A DNA stretch of 64,000 nucleotides from JARYLZ01 sp964388275 (GTDB taxonomy: Bacteria > Bacteroidota > Ignavibacteria > SZUA-365): assembly GCA_964388275.1 (NCBI GenBank), contig CAYLZD010000010.1, forward strand, positions 56,941 through 120,940, in the 5' to 3' direction. This document shows, one piece after another, positions 43,624 through 52,914 of this stretch; within the stretch, counting starts at the first letter, position 1, and every line of letters begins with the position of its first letter. The notes beneath the pieces were generated by a model. The model was not told the DNA's origin. It did no database searches and saw only the letters and a program-made list of their open reading frames with translations. Both the position numbers and the translations under genes were made by a program.

Positions 43624-44781
43624 TCAGGCGCCCGGTTGCAGCCACGCCCCGTTTTTCTTCAGCACATCGTGAGAAATGACAAGCTTCTGGATCTCGTTCG
43701 TGCCTTCGAAAATCCGGTTGATCCTCGAGTCTCTGTACATGCGCTCGATCGGGAGCTCGCGCGAAAAGCCCATGCCTCCGTGTATCTGCACGGCGAGGTC
43801 CACCACCCGGTCCAATCCTTCGCTGCAGAATAATTTGACCATGGCGGACTGGGTGGAGACTTTCCTGCCCGCATCGTAGTCGGCTGCCGCTCGATAGACG
43901 ATGCTTTCCATGGCGTAGACCGTCGTGTACATCTCGGCGAGCATGAATTGTATCGCCTGAAAATGCGCGATGGGTTCGTCGAATTGCCGCCTCTCCTTGG
44001 CGTATTTAGCCGACATCCGCACGGCTTCCTTGGCCGTTCCAACGCAGCATGCGCCGAGGCCGAGACGGCCCGCGTCCAGCGTCTTCATGGCGATGAGGAA
44101 ACCGCGCCCGTCCTGTCCGATCATGTTTTCGGCGGGTACGCGCATGTCCTTTATCGTAATGGCGTTCGTCGTGCTTCCCCGAATTCCCATTTTCTTCTCC
44201 GGAGGACCGGCCTGGAATCCGTCCCAATGCGTCTCGACCACGAATGCCGTTACCCCGCGGTCGGTCCGGCAGAAAAGTGAGACCACGTCGGCCAGCGAAC
44301 CGTTGGTGATCCATAACTTTTCGCCGTTCAGGATGTAATGATCCCCATCTCGCACGGCCCGCGTGCGGACATTGAATGAATCGGATCCTGCCGTGGCTTC
44401 GGTCAGTCCGAAAGCCGCGATTTTCTCTCCCCGCGCCAGAGGAATCAGGTATTTACGTCTGAGTTCCTCCGAACCGCCGATGAATATGGCATTCGCTCCG
44501 ATCGACTGATGCGCTCCGATCATGGTCGCGGTCGAACAGCAGACTCTGGCGACTTCCTCTTGCGCGATGCAGTAGCCGATCTCGCCGAATCCTCCTCCGC
44601 CGTATTCTTCCGGAAATACCGTGCCCATAAGTCCCAGCTCACCGATCTTTTTTATAAGCTCGGGCGGAATGCGCTCGTTTTCATCGATCTCATGGGCGAG
44701 CGGCCGGATCTCATTGTCCGTAAAATCGCGAACCATCTCGCGCAGCATGTTCTGTTCTTCGGTAAAGGAGAATGGAGTCAT
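43624..44781 (-). CDS. Acyl-CoA dehydrogenase
   Basis: 385-residue FAD flavoenzyme that introduces the alpha,beta double bond in acyl-CoAs. Motifs: FGLTEATAGSDSFNVRTRA (FAD/substrate), LWITNGSLADVV, YAKERRQFDEPIAHFQAIQF, and RINRIFEGTNEIQKLVI near the C-terminus, where the Glu of FEG is the expected catalytic base. Length and motifs fit short/medium-chain or branched-chain enzymes. ATG 44779-44781 is chosen because it gives the family N-terminus (FSFTEEQNMLREMVRDF) and has AAAGGAG upstream; the frame is open further back without similarity. It follows the enoyl-reductase-like gene by 44 bp on the same strand. Confidence 0.93.
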   Translation of the reverse strand: MTPFSFTEEQNMLREMVRDFTDNEIRPLAHEIDENERIPPELIKKIGELGLMGTVFPEEYGGGGFGEIGYCIAQEEVARVCCSTATMIGAHQSIGANAIFIGGSEELRRKYLIPLARGEKIAAFGLTEATAGSDSFNVRTRAVRDGDHYILNGEKLWITNGSLADVVSLFCRTDRGVTAFVVETHWDGFQAGPPEKKMGIRGSTTNAITIKDMRVPAENMIGQDGRGFLIAMKTLDAGRLGLGACCVGTAKEAVRMSAKYAKERRQFDEPIAHFQAIQFMLAEMYTTVYAMESIVYRAAADYDAGRKVSTQSAMVKLFCSEGLDRVVDLAVQIHGGMGFSRELPIERMYRDSRINRIFEGTNEIQKLVISHDVLKKNGAWLQPGA

Positions 44782-44825
44782 GACCAATGCGGTGTCTGTG
44801 TCTTTTTTGTTAAAAAAAATGGAGG

Positions 44826-45710
44826 TCAGGATATATCGGTCGGGTCCCACGAACTCTCTGATATCAGGCTGAGGTCGGAGTAATTGAATGTGTCCCGCTG
44901 CCCCACGTAACTCACCTTGCTCTCGCCTCCATCCACGCCTATCGTGTTTCCGTTGATGAACCCGGCGCCGGGATGCAGCATCATCATTACTGCGCGGGCC
45001 ACGTCCTCCGGTTCGGTTATCCTCCCGGTCGGGTTCTTCATTTTCGCGGCGAAAAGCATGTTACGGGCCCCGGGGATTTTGTTTAAAGCGGGAGTGTCCG
45101 TCACTCCGGCGAGCAGAGCGTTGCAGGTTATTCCGCGCGGACCCAGTTCCAGGGCAAGTTGTCTGACGTAGGATTCGAGAGCGGACTTCGCCGCGGAGAC
45201 GGCGCCGTAATACGGCAGCTGCATGTTCGAGCCGTCGCTCGTCATCGCGAAAATTCGTCCGCCTCGGCCGATCAGCCCTCTCCGAACGCAATCCTGCGTC
45301 CAGTATACCAGCGAATTCGCCATCACGTCCAGAGTCATCTCCAACTGCGCCTTGGTGATCATTTCACTGTCGTTTCTTCCGACTAGCGGCTTCAGCGTGC
45401 CGAAAGCCAGAGAATGGAAAATGACGCGAATTTCGCTCTGGCCTTCCCGATGGTGGTTGTCGCGGAAATCGTCGAGCGCTCCATGCCGTTTTCGCTCGTC
45501 GGCCGCGTTCGCATTGTAGAAGACCGCCTTGCGGCCGGCGCGCTCGATATCAGACATAAGCCGCCGCACGGCCGGCATCGTGGCCTGGCGGTCAAGATGC
45601 AAGCCGAGTATGTTGAATCCGTTGCGGGCCAACTCTCGGGCCGTTGCCGCTCCGAATCCGGAGGACACGCCGAGAATCAGCGCCCATACGTTGTTGTCTT
45701 TTCTGGTCAT
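44826..45710 (-). CDS. Enoyl-ACP reductase-like SDR protein (FabI/FabL type)
   Basis: 294 residues. The Rossmann fold starts ALILGVSSGFGAATARELAR. The catalytic pattern is Tyr-x6-Lys (PYYGAVSAAKSALESYVRQL), diagnostic of FabI/FabL enoyl-ACP reductases rather than the Tyr-x3-Lys of classical ketoreductases, and the C-terminus has GFINGNTIGVDGGES. It probably reduces trans-2-enoyl-ACP/CoA with NAD(P)H. ATG 45710 is preferred over a TTG at 45734, though neither has a clear Shine-Dalgarno. It is first in a two-gene unit with the acyl-CoA dehydrogenase and is divergent from the GT9 gene. A generic SDR of unknown substrate is the alternative. Confidence 0.78.
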   Translation of the reverse strand: MTRKDNNVWALILGVSSGFGAATARELARNGFNILGLHLDRQATMPAVRRLMSDIERAGRKAVFYNANAADERKRHGALDDFRDNHHREGQSEIRVIFHSLAFGTLKPLVGRNDSEMITKAQLEMTLDVMANSLVYWTQDCVRRGLIGRGGRIFAMTSDGSNMQLPYYGAVSAAKSALESYVRQLALELGPRGITCNALLAGVTDTPALNKIPGARNMLFAAKMKNPTGRITEPEDVARAVMMMLHPGAGFINGNTIGVDGGESKVSYVGQRDTFNYSDLSLISESSWDPTDIS

Positions 45711-45859
45711 AAAAATCGATGTCGACTTATTCAATAAGTCTCTAATCTATTAAGATATCAATCGAAGGTGAATTTGCCAAAATCCCCGCCGGGCCGTGTT
45801 GCATTAACTTCGTGCGGTTTCGTAAGTTGTCTTTCCATGGCGGCAAGGTGTAAAAGGCG

Positions 45860-47011
45860 ATGATCAGCATTGGAAGAGAGGGCAGGGACTGCAAACGCTT
45901 CAGCGGTTACAGGCCGTGTTCCGCGGGCGAAGACTGCTCCGAACAATGTCTGCACCCGGAACCCCAGGGAATTCGCATCCTTATCGTCAATCTAGACGCC
46001 ATGGGGGATGTGCTCATGACCACGGCTCAATTGGCCGGGATTAAACGGGCCTGGCCCGACAGCACGGTTTTCTGGCTGACCCTGTCAAACGCGGCGCCGC
46101 TGCTCCGCGACAACCCGTATCTGGATGCGGTCTATGCCTGGAACGACGAAAACAGGATGATACTGGCGGCTCAACACTTCGACGTAGTCCTCAACGCGGA
46201 CAAGTCTATCAGCGCCTGCGCATTTGTGACGTCGTTGGATTGTGACGATCTCCGAGGATTTATTCTTTCGAATCGCGGTCAAATCATTCCGGCCAACCCG
46301 TCGGCGGAGTACAACTATAAACTCGGGCTCGACGATCATTTGAAATTCAAAGTGAACAAGCGCACGGGACAGGACATACTGGCCGAGACATGGGACATCG
46401 ACCATATGCGTGATGAATACGTCCTGGTTCTCGACGATGCGGAACTCGAATTCTGCAGCGCGATGCGCAAATCCTGGAGACTCGAGGACAGATTCGTCGT
46501 GGCCTTCAACACGGGTTGCTCAGAGCTGTACCCTAACAAGAAAATGACAGTCGATCAGCATGTGCGGCTTATCGACATTCTTGCGGGTCGAGAAGACTTG
46601 GCCTTGGCGCTGCTCGGCGGCAGGGAAGACCGGGAGCGCAATGCCGAAATCGCCGACAGGGCACGCGCATCGGGGATCGGCGTCATCTCCACGCCGACCG
46701 ATGAGGGACTCCGTAGGGGCATCTGTTACGAGAATCTCGCGCATGTCGTCGTCACCGGCGACAGCTTCGGAATGCATCTGGCAATCGCACTAAAAAAACA
46801 CGTACTTGCCTGGTTCGGATTGAGCTGCTGGACGGAGATCGACCTGTACGATCGCGGACGCAAGTTCTATAATGAACATCTGCAATGTTCGCCCTGCTGG
46901 AAACGCGAGTGCCCGCACAATCTCGAATGTATCGAGTCGATAGATCTGGACGCCATCGCGGCCGAAATCTTCGGCCTGGCCGACAAATTCAAACGTCAAA
47001 GGACACTATAA
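45860..47011 (+). CDS. GT9-family glycosyltransferase (heptosyltransferase-like) with Cys-rich termini
   Basis: 383 residues, cytoplasmic/peripheral. The GT9 fold starts at ILIVNLDAMGDVLMTTAQLA; the second nucleotide-binding half includes VAFNTGCSELYPNKKMT, LLGGREDRERN and VVTGDSFGMHLAIALKK. GT9 enzymes transfer heptose (or related sugars) from ADP-heptose to LPS core or other acceptors. Four cysteines precede the fold (CKRFSGYRPC, CSEQC) and four follow it (CSPCWKRECPHNLEC), as in a GT9 subfamily with putative metal-binding ends. The TAA stop overlaps the ATG of the lipoprotein gene (TAATG). The promoter lies in the 149-bp divergent gap with the reductase gene. Glycan target unknown. Confidence 0.87.
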   Translation: MISIGREGRDCKRFSGYRPCSAGEDCSEQCLHPEPQGIRILIVNLDAMGDVLMTTAQLAGIKRAWPDSTVFWLTLSNAAPLLRDNPYLDAVYAWNDENRMILAAQHFDVVLNADKSISACAFVTSLDCDDLRGFILSNRGQIIPANPSAEYNYKLGLDDHLKFKVNKRTGQDILAETWDIDHMRDEYVLVLDDAELEFCSAMRKSWRLEDRFVVAFNTGCSELYPNKKMTVDQHVRLIDILAGREDLALALLGGREDRERNAEIADRARASGIGVISTPTDEGLRRGICYENLAHVVVTGDSFGMHLAIALKKHVLAWFGLSCWTEIDLYDRGRKFYNEHLQCSPCWKRECPHNLECIESIDLDAIAAEIFGLADKFKRQRTL

Positions 47012-47409
47012 TGCGATTTCCGGCCTTTCTGCTTCCGCTGCTCGTCCTTGCCTCCACATCATGTTCGCAACAGACCGATCTGGCCGGGAAGTGGAAAAAC
47101 GGCAACGGCGAGACGCTGGCCTTGAACGCGGACAGCACGGCGGTTCTCGGCATGGAAGGCGTCGACGGCGGCATCAACGGGCGGTACGATGTGATCGGCG
47201 ATACCGTGCTCGTGACAACGGAATCCGACGTAGACGATCTCGGGAAATATCACAATGTTTACCGGTTGGCGTATGTGGAACCCGGGCTTCAGCTCGTATC
47301 CGTCACCCTGTACCGGGGCGGTGATTACGAATCGGTGATAGTCGAGGAACTTGCCAGAAAACTTCAAAAGTCGGTTGAACAGTATCGCTTCAGCCGCGTC
47401 ATGGAGTGA
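47011..47409 (+). CDS. Small lipoprotein, unknown function
   Basis: 132 residues. A short hydrophobic signal with lipobox LASTSC (MRFPAFLLPLLVLASTSCSQ) predicts lipidation at Cys18. The mature part (TDLAGKWKNGNGETLALNAD ... GGINGRYDVIGDTVLVTT) is beta-rich and resembles small lipocalin-like or copper-resistance-type domains in envelope lipoproteins. It overlaps the GT9 stop by one base (TAATG) and ends 2 bp before rpe, so it is in the same operon and translationally coupled. Function unknown; envelope location fits a glycan-related operon. Confidence 0.75.
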   Translation: MRFPAFLLPLLVLASTSCSQQTDLAGKWKNGNGETLALNADSTAVLGMEGVDGGINGRYDVIGDTVLVTTESDVDDLGKYHNVYRLAYVEPGLQLVSVTLYRGGDYESVIVEELARKLQKSVEQYRFSRVME

Positions 47410-47411
47410 AC

Positions 47412-48086
47412 ATGATCGTTTTCCCTTCGGAACGCCCGCTCATTGCGCCGTCCTTCCTGTCCTGCGATTTCTCCCGTATCGCCGATGAGGTGCGAGCAAT
47501 GGAAAACGCAGGCGCGGACCTTCTTCATCTGGACGTGATGGACGGGCGCTTCGTCCCGAACATCACGATAGGACCCTTGGTGGTGGAGGCGGTCGCGCGA
47601 CACGCGCGGAAACCGCTCGATGTGCATCTCATGATAGTGGAGCCCGAGCGTTACGTGCAGGCCTTCGCCGATGCAGGCGCGGGAATGATAACCGTGCACC
47701 TGGAAGCGAGTCCGCACCTGCACAGGACCCTACAGGCCATACGTTCAGCGGGCGCCATGGCCGGAGTGAGCATCAATCCAGCGACGCCTGTGTCCCTGCT
47801 TTCAGAGATTCTGCCTGAAGCGGATCTGCTGCTTGTCATGTCGGTGAATCCGGGATTCGGGGGCCAGGCGTTCATACCGCGGACGAACGAGCGGGTGCGC
47901 ACACTGAAGAAAATGATCGCGGAATCCGGCGCAGAGTCCGCGCTTATCGAGGTCGACGGCGGCGTCACTGCGGAGAATGCTTCGGAACTGGCGGATGCAG
48001 GCGCCGACATTCTCGTTTCCGGCTCCGCCCTGTTTGCATCGGACGATGCCGCCGCGTATATACGCAGACTCAAGCGCCGGGAATGA
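47412..48086 (+). CDS. rpe: Ribulose-phosphate 3-epimerase
   Basis: 224-residue TIM barrel interconverting D-ribulose 5-phosphate and D-xylulose 5-phosphate (pentose phosphate pathway). All family signatures are visible: IAPSFLSCDFSRIADEV, HLDVMDGRFVPNITIG (metal His and Asp), PLDVHLMIVEPERYV, VMSVNPGFGGQAFIP and EVDGGVTAENASELADAGAD. ATG 47412 has GGAG five bases upstream; a GTG at 47406 overlaps the preceding stop and is a possible alternative. Third gene of the GT9-lipoprotein-rpe unit. Confidence 0.97.
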   Translation: MIVFPSERPLIAPSFLSCDFSRIADEVRAMENAGADLLHLDVMDGRFVPNITIGPLVVEAVARHARKPLDVHLMIVEPERYVQAFADAGAGMITVHLEASPHLHRTLQAIRSAGAMAGVSINPATPVSLLSEILPEADLLLVMSVNPGFGGQAFIPRTNERVRTLKKMIAESGAESALIEVDGGVTAENASELADAGADILVSGSALFASDDAAAYIRRLKRRE

Positions 48087-48160
48087 TCCGGTTGCAACTA
48101 CGCCCTGTGATATGTATTTTCGATGATAATCGCCCTTCTAACCAACCCTCGCCTCATCCC

Positions 48161-49315
48161 ATGAAAATGCGCTTCCTTACCCTCCCAATCCTGTTCCTCA
48201 CACTCTGTGCCGGAACCCTCAACGCGCAATTCGCCTTCAACATGAAGCAGTTCGTAGAAGCCGATGACGCTTATGCGAAGGTGACAGTCCCGGCATCAGT
48301 GTGGGCTGAAATGGTCAAGAGCAGCCAGGAGGGCATCAACCAGCAGGAGGCATGCGTCCTTTCGTCCACCCCAGGCGAACTGTCCGGTTATCAGGCGGAT
48401 TATGACGGGGATGGTACCGAAGAAATGTGGCTTCTGTACCGCAACAATTCAGTCGAACCCGGCTGCAATATGCTCGCCGTGATGACCCCGGTTGGCGGCG
48501 GTTCCTATAAACTGCTCGATATGTTAGCTCTTCCCGCCGGCACGGCCTTAATCAGGCCCATCAAGACACTCGACGAAGGAGTGCAACTTTATGCCCAGTG
48601 CTCTTATACGCTCGAGGACGGATCGCCCGAGACAAAAGGCATACTGCTCGGATTCCGGCAGCAGTCCATCGTGATTCTCATTTCCTGGACGCAGAAAACC
48701 AGCACCGTCGAAAACAGACGCATCGTCCAGGATGTGCAGGCGGCTTTCGTGGATATCAATTACAACAACCGGAAGGAACTCTTCCTGGATTTTCGCACTC
48801 ATGAACCCAAGGGCAATTCGGCTCTTTCCGAAAAAAACATGACCGACCGTTACGTCATAACGCTCGACTATCTGCCCAACCATCTTCGCTACGGAGTCTA
48901 TGACTCCACAGGATACGACAAGATACAACAGGCCGGGTCACTCGTTAAGAGCGGGGAGCGGATGCTCGGAAAAGCTTCGACACGCGACGAAGGGGTCGTC
49001 AGAATACGCGAGGCGCTCCGTCTGAATCCCTTCCTGACGAGAACGCGGGTTAAACTCGGTCAATTCTTTCTCAATCAGGGCAAATACGCCGATGCTGAGA
49101 AAACCCTGCTGCTGGCCCGGGCTTTCGACGACACGTACCCGAAGAACCACAAGCTTCTCGGAGACACTTATCTGCGGCTCAATGACATGCAGAAGGCTCT
49201 CGATTGCTATACGACGTATCTCGACATGATTCCGAAAAACACGCGGACGCTGGACGCGCGGCAGGCGCGGATCAACGTCCAAAGAATTACGGTATGGCGC
49301 AAGAAGCAATATTGA
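48161..49315 (+). CDS. Secreted protein with C-terminal TPR repeats
   Basis: 384 residues. Signal peptide MKMRFLTLPILFLTLCAGTL ending NAQ. A central beta-rich domain (~75-250) contains the acidic Ca-binding-like loop YDGDGTEEMWLLYR and DINYNNRKELFLDFR, resembling FG-GAP/VCBS-type strands. Two to three TPRs occupy ~285-365 (LGQFFLNQGKYADAEKTLLL, LGDTYLRLNDMQKALDCYTT). ATG 48161 is chosen for the signal peptide; the frame is open back to the rpe stop. It probably belongs to the rpe operon (74-bp gap) or has its own promoter there. Function unknown; periplasmic scaffold is likely. Confidence 0.78.
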   Translation: MKMRFLTLPILFLTLCAGTLNAQFAFNMKQFVEADDAYAKVTVPASVWAEMVKSSQEGINQQEACVLSSTPGELSGYQADYDGDGTEEMWLLYRNNSVEPGCNMLAVMTPVGGGSYKLLDMLALPAGTALIRPIKTLDEGVQLYAQCSYTLEDGSPETKGILLGFRQQSIVILISWTQKTSTVENRRIVQDVQAAFVDINYNNRKELFLDFRTHEPKGNSALSEKNMTDRYVITLDYLPNHLRYGVYDSTGYDKIQQAGSLVKSGERMLGKASTRDEGVVRIREALRLNPFLTRTRVKLGQFFLNQGKYADAEKTLLLARAFDDTYPKNHKLLGDTYLRLNDMQKALDCYTTYLDMIPKNTRTLDARQARINVQRITVWRKKQY

Positions 49316-49345
49316 CAATGATCCCGATAAACTGGTAAGACCGTA

Positions 49346-50596
49346 TTGCCGGATTTCAACTTCGCAAAGGACGAAAAAACTGCTGACGGCACGGGGAAGC
49401 TTCGGACTTCCCCATTTTTTTTCGAGCCGGGAGAGCAACCGTGCGGCGATCGAACATCCGCAAGCGAGACCGCTCCCGCCGTATCGGAAGCCCCGGCCGC
49501 GGACTCGGAACCTTCACTCTCGAAAACCGGTCGGTTCGCTCAGGCGCCGGATAAACCGGTCGCCTCCGAAAAGCCGGCCGCTGCGCCGACTCCCACAAAA
49601 ACCGCGGCTCCCTCCTCGGACGGCATCAGAGCCGATACTGGAGTCGCTCCAGCCGCTTTATGGGACGGCATCCCTCCGGACGAGCAGCAACTCGGCGATT
49701 TCCAGGTGATCCCTGCTTCGGAGTTGCCGGCGAGTCCACGATCGGGCGGTGTCCGGGCGCTCCGCTGGATTGCATCGATCGGATTGGCGCTCGGCGTTCC
49801 CGCGTTCTTGTGGTTCGTGAAACCGATACCTTCTCTAAATTCGACCATAGAGTCGTTTTTAAACGCGGATGCAGGCAGCGGAGATGCTGAGGATAATGCG
49901 GATTTGCCGGATGATATGGTACGAAATACCAGCCCTGACGAGGACGTGCCGGGTAGTGAGGATATCCCGAATGAACTCGCGGCGCAGGAACCTCTGGCCC
50001 GTGATTGGGATTATTTCGTTCAGGTCTCCTCTCAACCGCGCAATCCACAGGCCCAAAAAATCGCGAACTCCTTGAAACGGGCGGGTTTGCCGGTTGTAAC
50101 GGAGGCTGAGTTCATTCCCAGATACAAGCGCGCTTATTACCGCGTGCGCGTCGGACCGTTCGCGGCTCTCAGGGACGCGGTCGCAGCACGGGATTCTCTG
50201 CAGGCCCATTGGCAAGGGGCATTCATCGACAGCGCCCGCTATGACTCCGCCCTGTGGACTGGAAGGACATCCCCGATACTGCAACCGGAAATAGGCGGCG
50301 CGGCCCCCAGGCGCAATGCGCCGGCTGTATCCCCCGGAAATAAGCCGCAGCGCGGATTCGTTGTGAGGACCGGCTCATATCAATCGTCGGCCTCCGCGGA
50401 AGCGGAGAAGAACCGTTTGCTTCATAGCGGATTTCCCGCCTGGATCGCATCCCCGGAAGGAACGGACTCTCCGCGTCATCGTGTGTTTGTGGGTCCTTTC
50501 TCCTCGCGCAGCGAGGCGGAGTCATATGCCAGGTCTTTGCGCGCCTCCGCGGCGCCGGATGCGTATGTGGTGGAAATTCCCGCCCGGAAGGAGTAA
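49346..50596 (+). CDS. Membrane-anchored protein with two SPOR domains
   Basis: 416 residues. A long low-complexity N-terminal region (~1-135; Pro/Ala/Ser/Glu rich), presumably cytoplasmic, precedes a single transmembrane helix (~138-158; ALRWIASIGLALGVPAFLWF), then a periplasmic acidic linker and two SPOR domains (~220-290, YFVQVSSQPRNPQAQKIANS ... YYRVRVGPFAALRDAVAAR; ~335-410, GFVVRTGSYQSSASAEAEKN ... HRVFVGPFSSRSEAESYARS). SPOR domains bind denuded peptidoglycan glycans at division sites. The start appears to be TTG 49346; no in-frame ATG precedes the helix, and the ribosome-binding site is weak. It follows the TPR gene by 30 bp. A role in cell division or envelope remodelling is inferred. 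Confidence 0.82.
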   Translation: MPDFNFAKDEKTADGTGKLRTSPFFFEPGEQPCGDRTSASETAPAVSEAPAADSEPSLSKTGRFAQAPDKPVASEKPAAAPTPTKTAAPSSDGIRADTGVAPAALWDGIPPDEQQLGDFQVIPASELPASPRSGGVRALRWIASIGLALGVPAFLWFVKPIPSLNSTIESFLNADAGSGDAEDNADLPDDMVRNTSPDEDVPGSEDIPNELAAQEPLARDWDYFVQVSSQPRNPQAQKIANSLKRAGLPVVTEAEFIPRYKRAYYRVRVGPFAALRDAVAARDSLQAHWQGAFIDSARYDSALWTGRTSPILQPEIGGAAPRRNAPAVSPGNKPQRGFVVRTGSYQSSASAEAEKNRLLHSGFPAWIASPEGTDSPRHRVFVGPFSSRSEAESYARSLRASAAPDAYVVEIPARKE

Positions 50597-50882
50597 TCGC
50601 GCCGGCTATCCGTGCAACTTATCAGCGTTTTGTGCGAATAAGAACAGTATCCGGTTTTATCGATGACCGGAAACGCACATCGGATTCGAAATTTCATAAA
50701 AAAACACTACATTAATTGACGACGTGGGTTGAGCGTGAGGCTCGATGCACGAGCTTCACTGAAGATCCCATGTGATAAGCCGCGCCGATTCGGCGGGTGT
50801 GCATCAACATAACCTTTACAAGAATTATCGTAAGTATGATGCGATACGCACGTACGTCACATATCAACAATCGGAGGATTTT

Positions 50883-52898
50883 ATGAGAAAAGCAGTACTT
50901 GTCGTCGCGCTGTTTGTTCTGGCGTCGGCGAGCCAGGCGCAGAACAAGTTTATCCGTTTTCCGAACCACATGAAGGGTGCTGTCATCAACCTGCCGGAAT
51001 ACGCTCCGGTGGACCGGATGTCCTCGCCGATTTCCGAACCTGTCGCGCCTTGGGCACGGAAGGCCGCTGCCGAACGCCCGTCCGGCATATCTAACAACTC
51101 TTTCGAAATAGGAAAGATGGCGAACACTTTCGGCACACTCGGATTGAATCGCAACCAGATCGCCTGCGATCCTTCCACCAACGCGGTGGCCGTCATCATA
51201 CGCAGCAACCAGCGCGAAGCGACGAGCGTCGGAAACGAACTCAAAATCCGTGTTTCCAGCGACCACGGCGCCAACTGGGGAGCTCTGTCTCCGAATGTCG
51301 CCAACTCGGCTTCCCCGAGGTATCCGAACATCTTCCTCTACAATCCCGACAAGTCGACGAATGCAGCCGATGTAAAGCAGGCTATTCTGTGGCCGCAGGT
51401 CGTCACCTATCCCGGCACGAGCACTTGGGGCGAAGTCAGAAACATGCAGATGAATCTGGACCTGTCCGGCAAGGTGTCGAGCACTTTCCCGACTCCTCCG
51501 AACTGGTCGATTCCCGAAGCCATAATGGTTTCCAACGCGACGAAAACCCTGTACACCATTTGCGACGCCGTGGAGCCTTCCAACGGGCAGGGAACGGGCA
51601 TGTACTACATTCTGTCGTCGACGGACGGCGGGGCGAGCTGGGCGCCGGTCAATGCCAACCTCGATCCCTTCTGGTCCACTTCCATGATTCCGGAGGATCA
51701 GCGGGTATACAATCTTTGCGCCGACGTTTCGCCTGACGGAACCCGAATGATTTTCGCCTATATCGCCGCGAAAGTCATCGACGAATCTCTTCCGTACATC
51801 AGCTCCGAGCACATGATCGCCTACTTCGAATCCACGGATGCCGGGCAGACCTGGCCGACGGAGCCGACTTTCATTTCTTTGCTCGACATCCCCGAAATTC
51901 CCGAGCCCCTCAATGTCAACAGCGGTCTGGGCATCGCTCCGCAGCTTTCCATCGGCGACCTCGACGTGGTGTACGACAAGTACAATGAGCCGCATTTTCT
52001 CGTCACCGTCAGCACGGACAACAACCCTTACAATCCTCTCGCATCGGCCGAGGGAGAGCAGTTTTCCATCACGCATGTCGACAGCACCTTCCTATGTGAA
52101 GTCGGCCGCAAGGGCGCGGATCTTTACCTCTATCCGATCGCTCCTATGCGCATCATCCGCGGTTTCAGGTACTCTTTCATGAATGAAGGCAGCACCGGTC
52201 TGTATCCCGAAACCATATACCACGAGCCTCATTGGGCGATCAATCTGGATGCGAACAAGATTTATGCGAAGTGGGTGGAAGTCGACTCGACTCTCAAATT
52301 CCCGTACGCCGCGGTGAATTCGCAGAACCAGCTTGTGCTTTTCGCGGACACAATTCACAACGCATGGGTCGCCGGCCGCCACGTGGATACGCGCCACTGG
52401 ACCGGCGGTTGGTCCGAACCTCTGAAGGTTACCAACAACACGGAAATCGATGTGAAGTATTCGAAGCTTGCGCACTTCGCGGGAAATGAAGGCGAGCTTC
52501 ACATTATCTACACCGAATGGGGACTCGGCGAGCGCCCGGACGACGATCCGAATCTCACCGACAACACCGTATGGTATGTTCAGGGCGTGAAGGTCGACGC
52601 TGTGCTCGGCATAGAGACTGTCAGCGAAGCGCCGGGTGATTTTTCGCTCACTCAGAACTACCCGAATCCATTCAATCCGAGCACGACCATAAGCTTCACG
52701 CTTCCGCAGGCGGGTCGAACCACGCTTCGCGTTTACGACGCGCTCGGCCGCGAGGCGGCCACGGTGTTCGATCGCGAACTCACCGCGGGCACTCACAAGG
52801 TGAACTACGACGGCAGCTCGCTTCCCAGCGGAGTTTACATGTATCGTCTCGAGAGCGGCAGCAGCGTCGCCACGCGTTCGATGACGCTCGTCAAGTGA
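50883..52898 (+). CDS. Large secreted propeller-like T9SS cargo
   Basis: 671 residues. Signal peptide MRKAVLVVALFVLASASQAQ. The mature part (~60-560) resembles BNR/sialidase-like propellers, with Asp-box motifs SSDHGANWG, SSTDGGASWA and STDAGQTWP, and tryptophan-rich strands such as HWAINLDANKIYAKWVEV. The C-terminus is a canonical T9SS type A domain (FSLTQNYPNPFNPSTTISFT, LRVYDALGREAATVF, SGVYMYRLES). ATG 50883 has GGAGG five bases upstream. The 286-bp region before it (50597-50882) is lower in GC and should hold its promoter; I see no gene there. Enzymatic activity is not evident; surface glycan binding is possible. Confidence 0.88.
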   Translation: MRKAVLVVALFVLASASQAQNKFIRFPNHMKGAVINLPEYAPVDRMSSPISEPVAPWARKAAAERPSGISNNSFEIGKMANTFGTLGLNRNQIACDPSTNAVAVIIRSNQREATSVGNELKIRVSSDHGANWGALSPNVANSASPRYPNIFLYNPDKSTNAADVKQAILWPQVVTYPGTSTWGEVRNMQMNLDLSGKVSSTFPTPPNWSIPEAIMVSNATKTLYTICDAVEPSNGQGTGMYYILSSTDGGASWAPVNANLDPFWSTSMIPEDQRVYNLCADVSPDGTRMIFAYIAAKVIDESLPYISSEHMIAYFESTDAGQTWPTEPTFISLLDIPEIPEPLNVNSGLGIAPQLSIGDLDVVYDKYNEPHFLVTVSTDNNPYNPLASAEGEQFSITHVDSTFLCEVGRKGADLYLYPIAPMRIIRGFRYSFMNEGSTGLYPETIYHEPHWAINLDANKIYAKWVEVDSTLKFPYAAVNSQNQLVLFADTIHNAWVAGRHVDTRHWTGGWSEPLKVTNNTEIDVKYSKLAHFAGNEGELHIIYTEWGLGERPDDDPNLTDNTVWYVQGVKVDAVLGIETVSEAPGDFSLTQNYPNPFNPSTTISFTLPQAGRTTLRVYDALGREAATVFDRELTAGTHKVNYDGSSLPSGVYMYRLESGSSVATRSMTLVK

Positions 52899-52914
52899 TC
52901 GCGCTTTGCAGGAG

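Noticed and set aside
50712..52076. 454-codon minus-strand open frame under the T9SS cargo gene
   Set aside because: It mirrors third-position GC bias of the real gene, which has a signal peptide, Asp-boxes and a sorting domain; the antisense product resembles no family.
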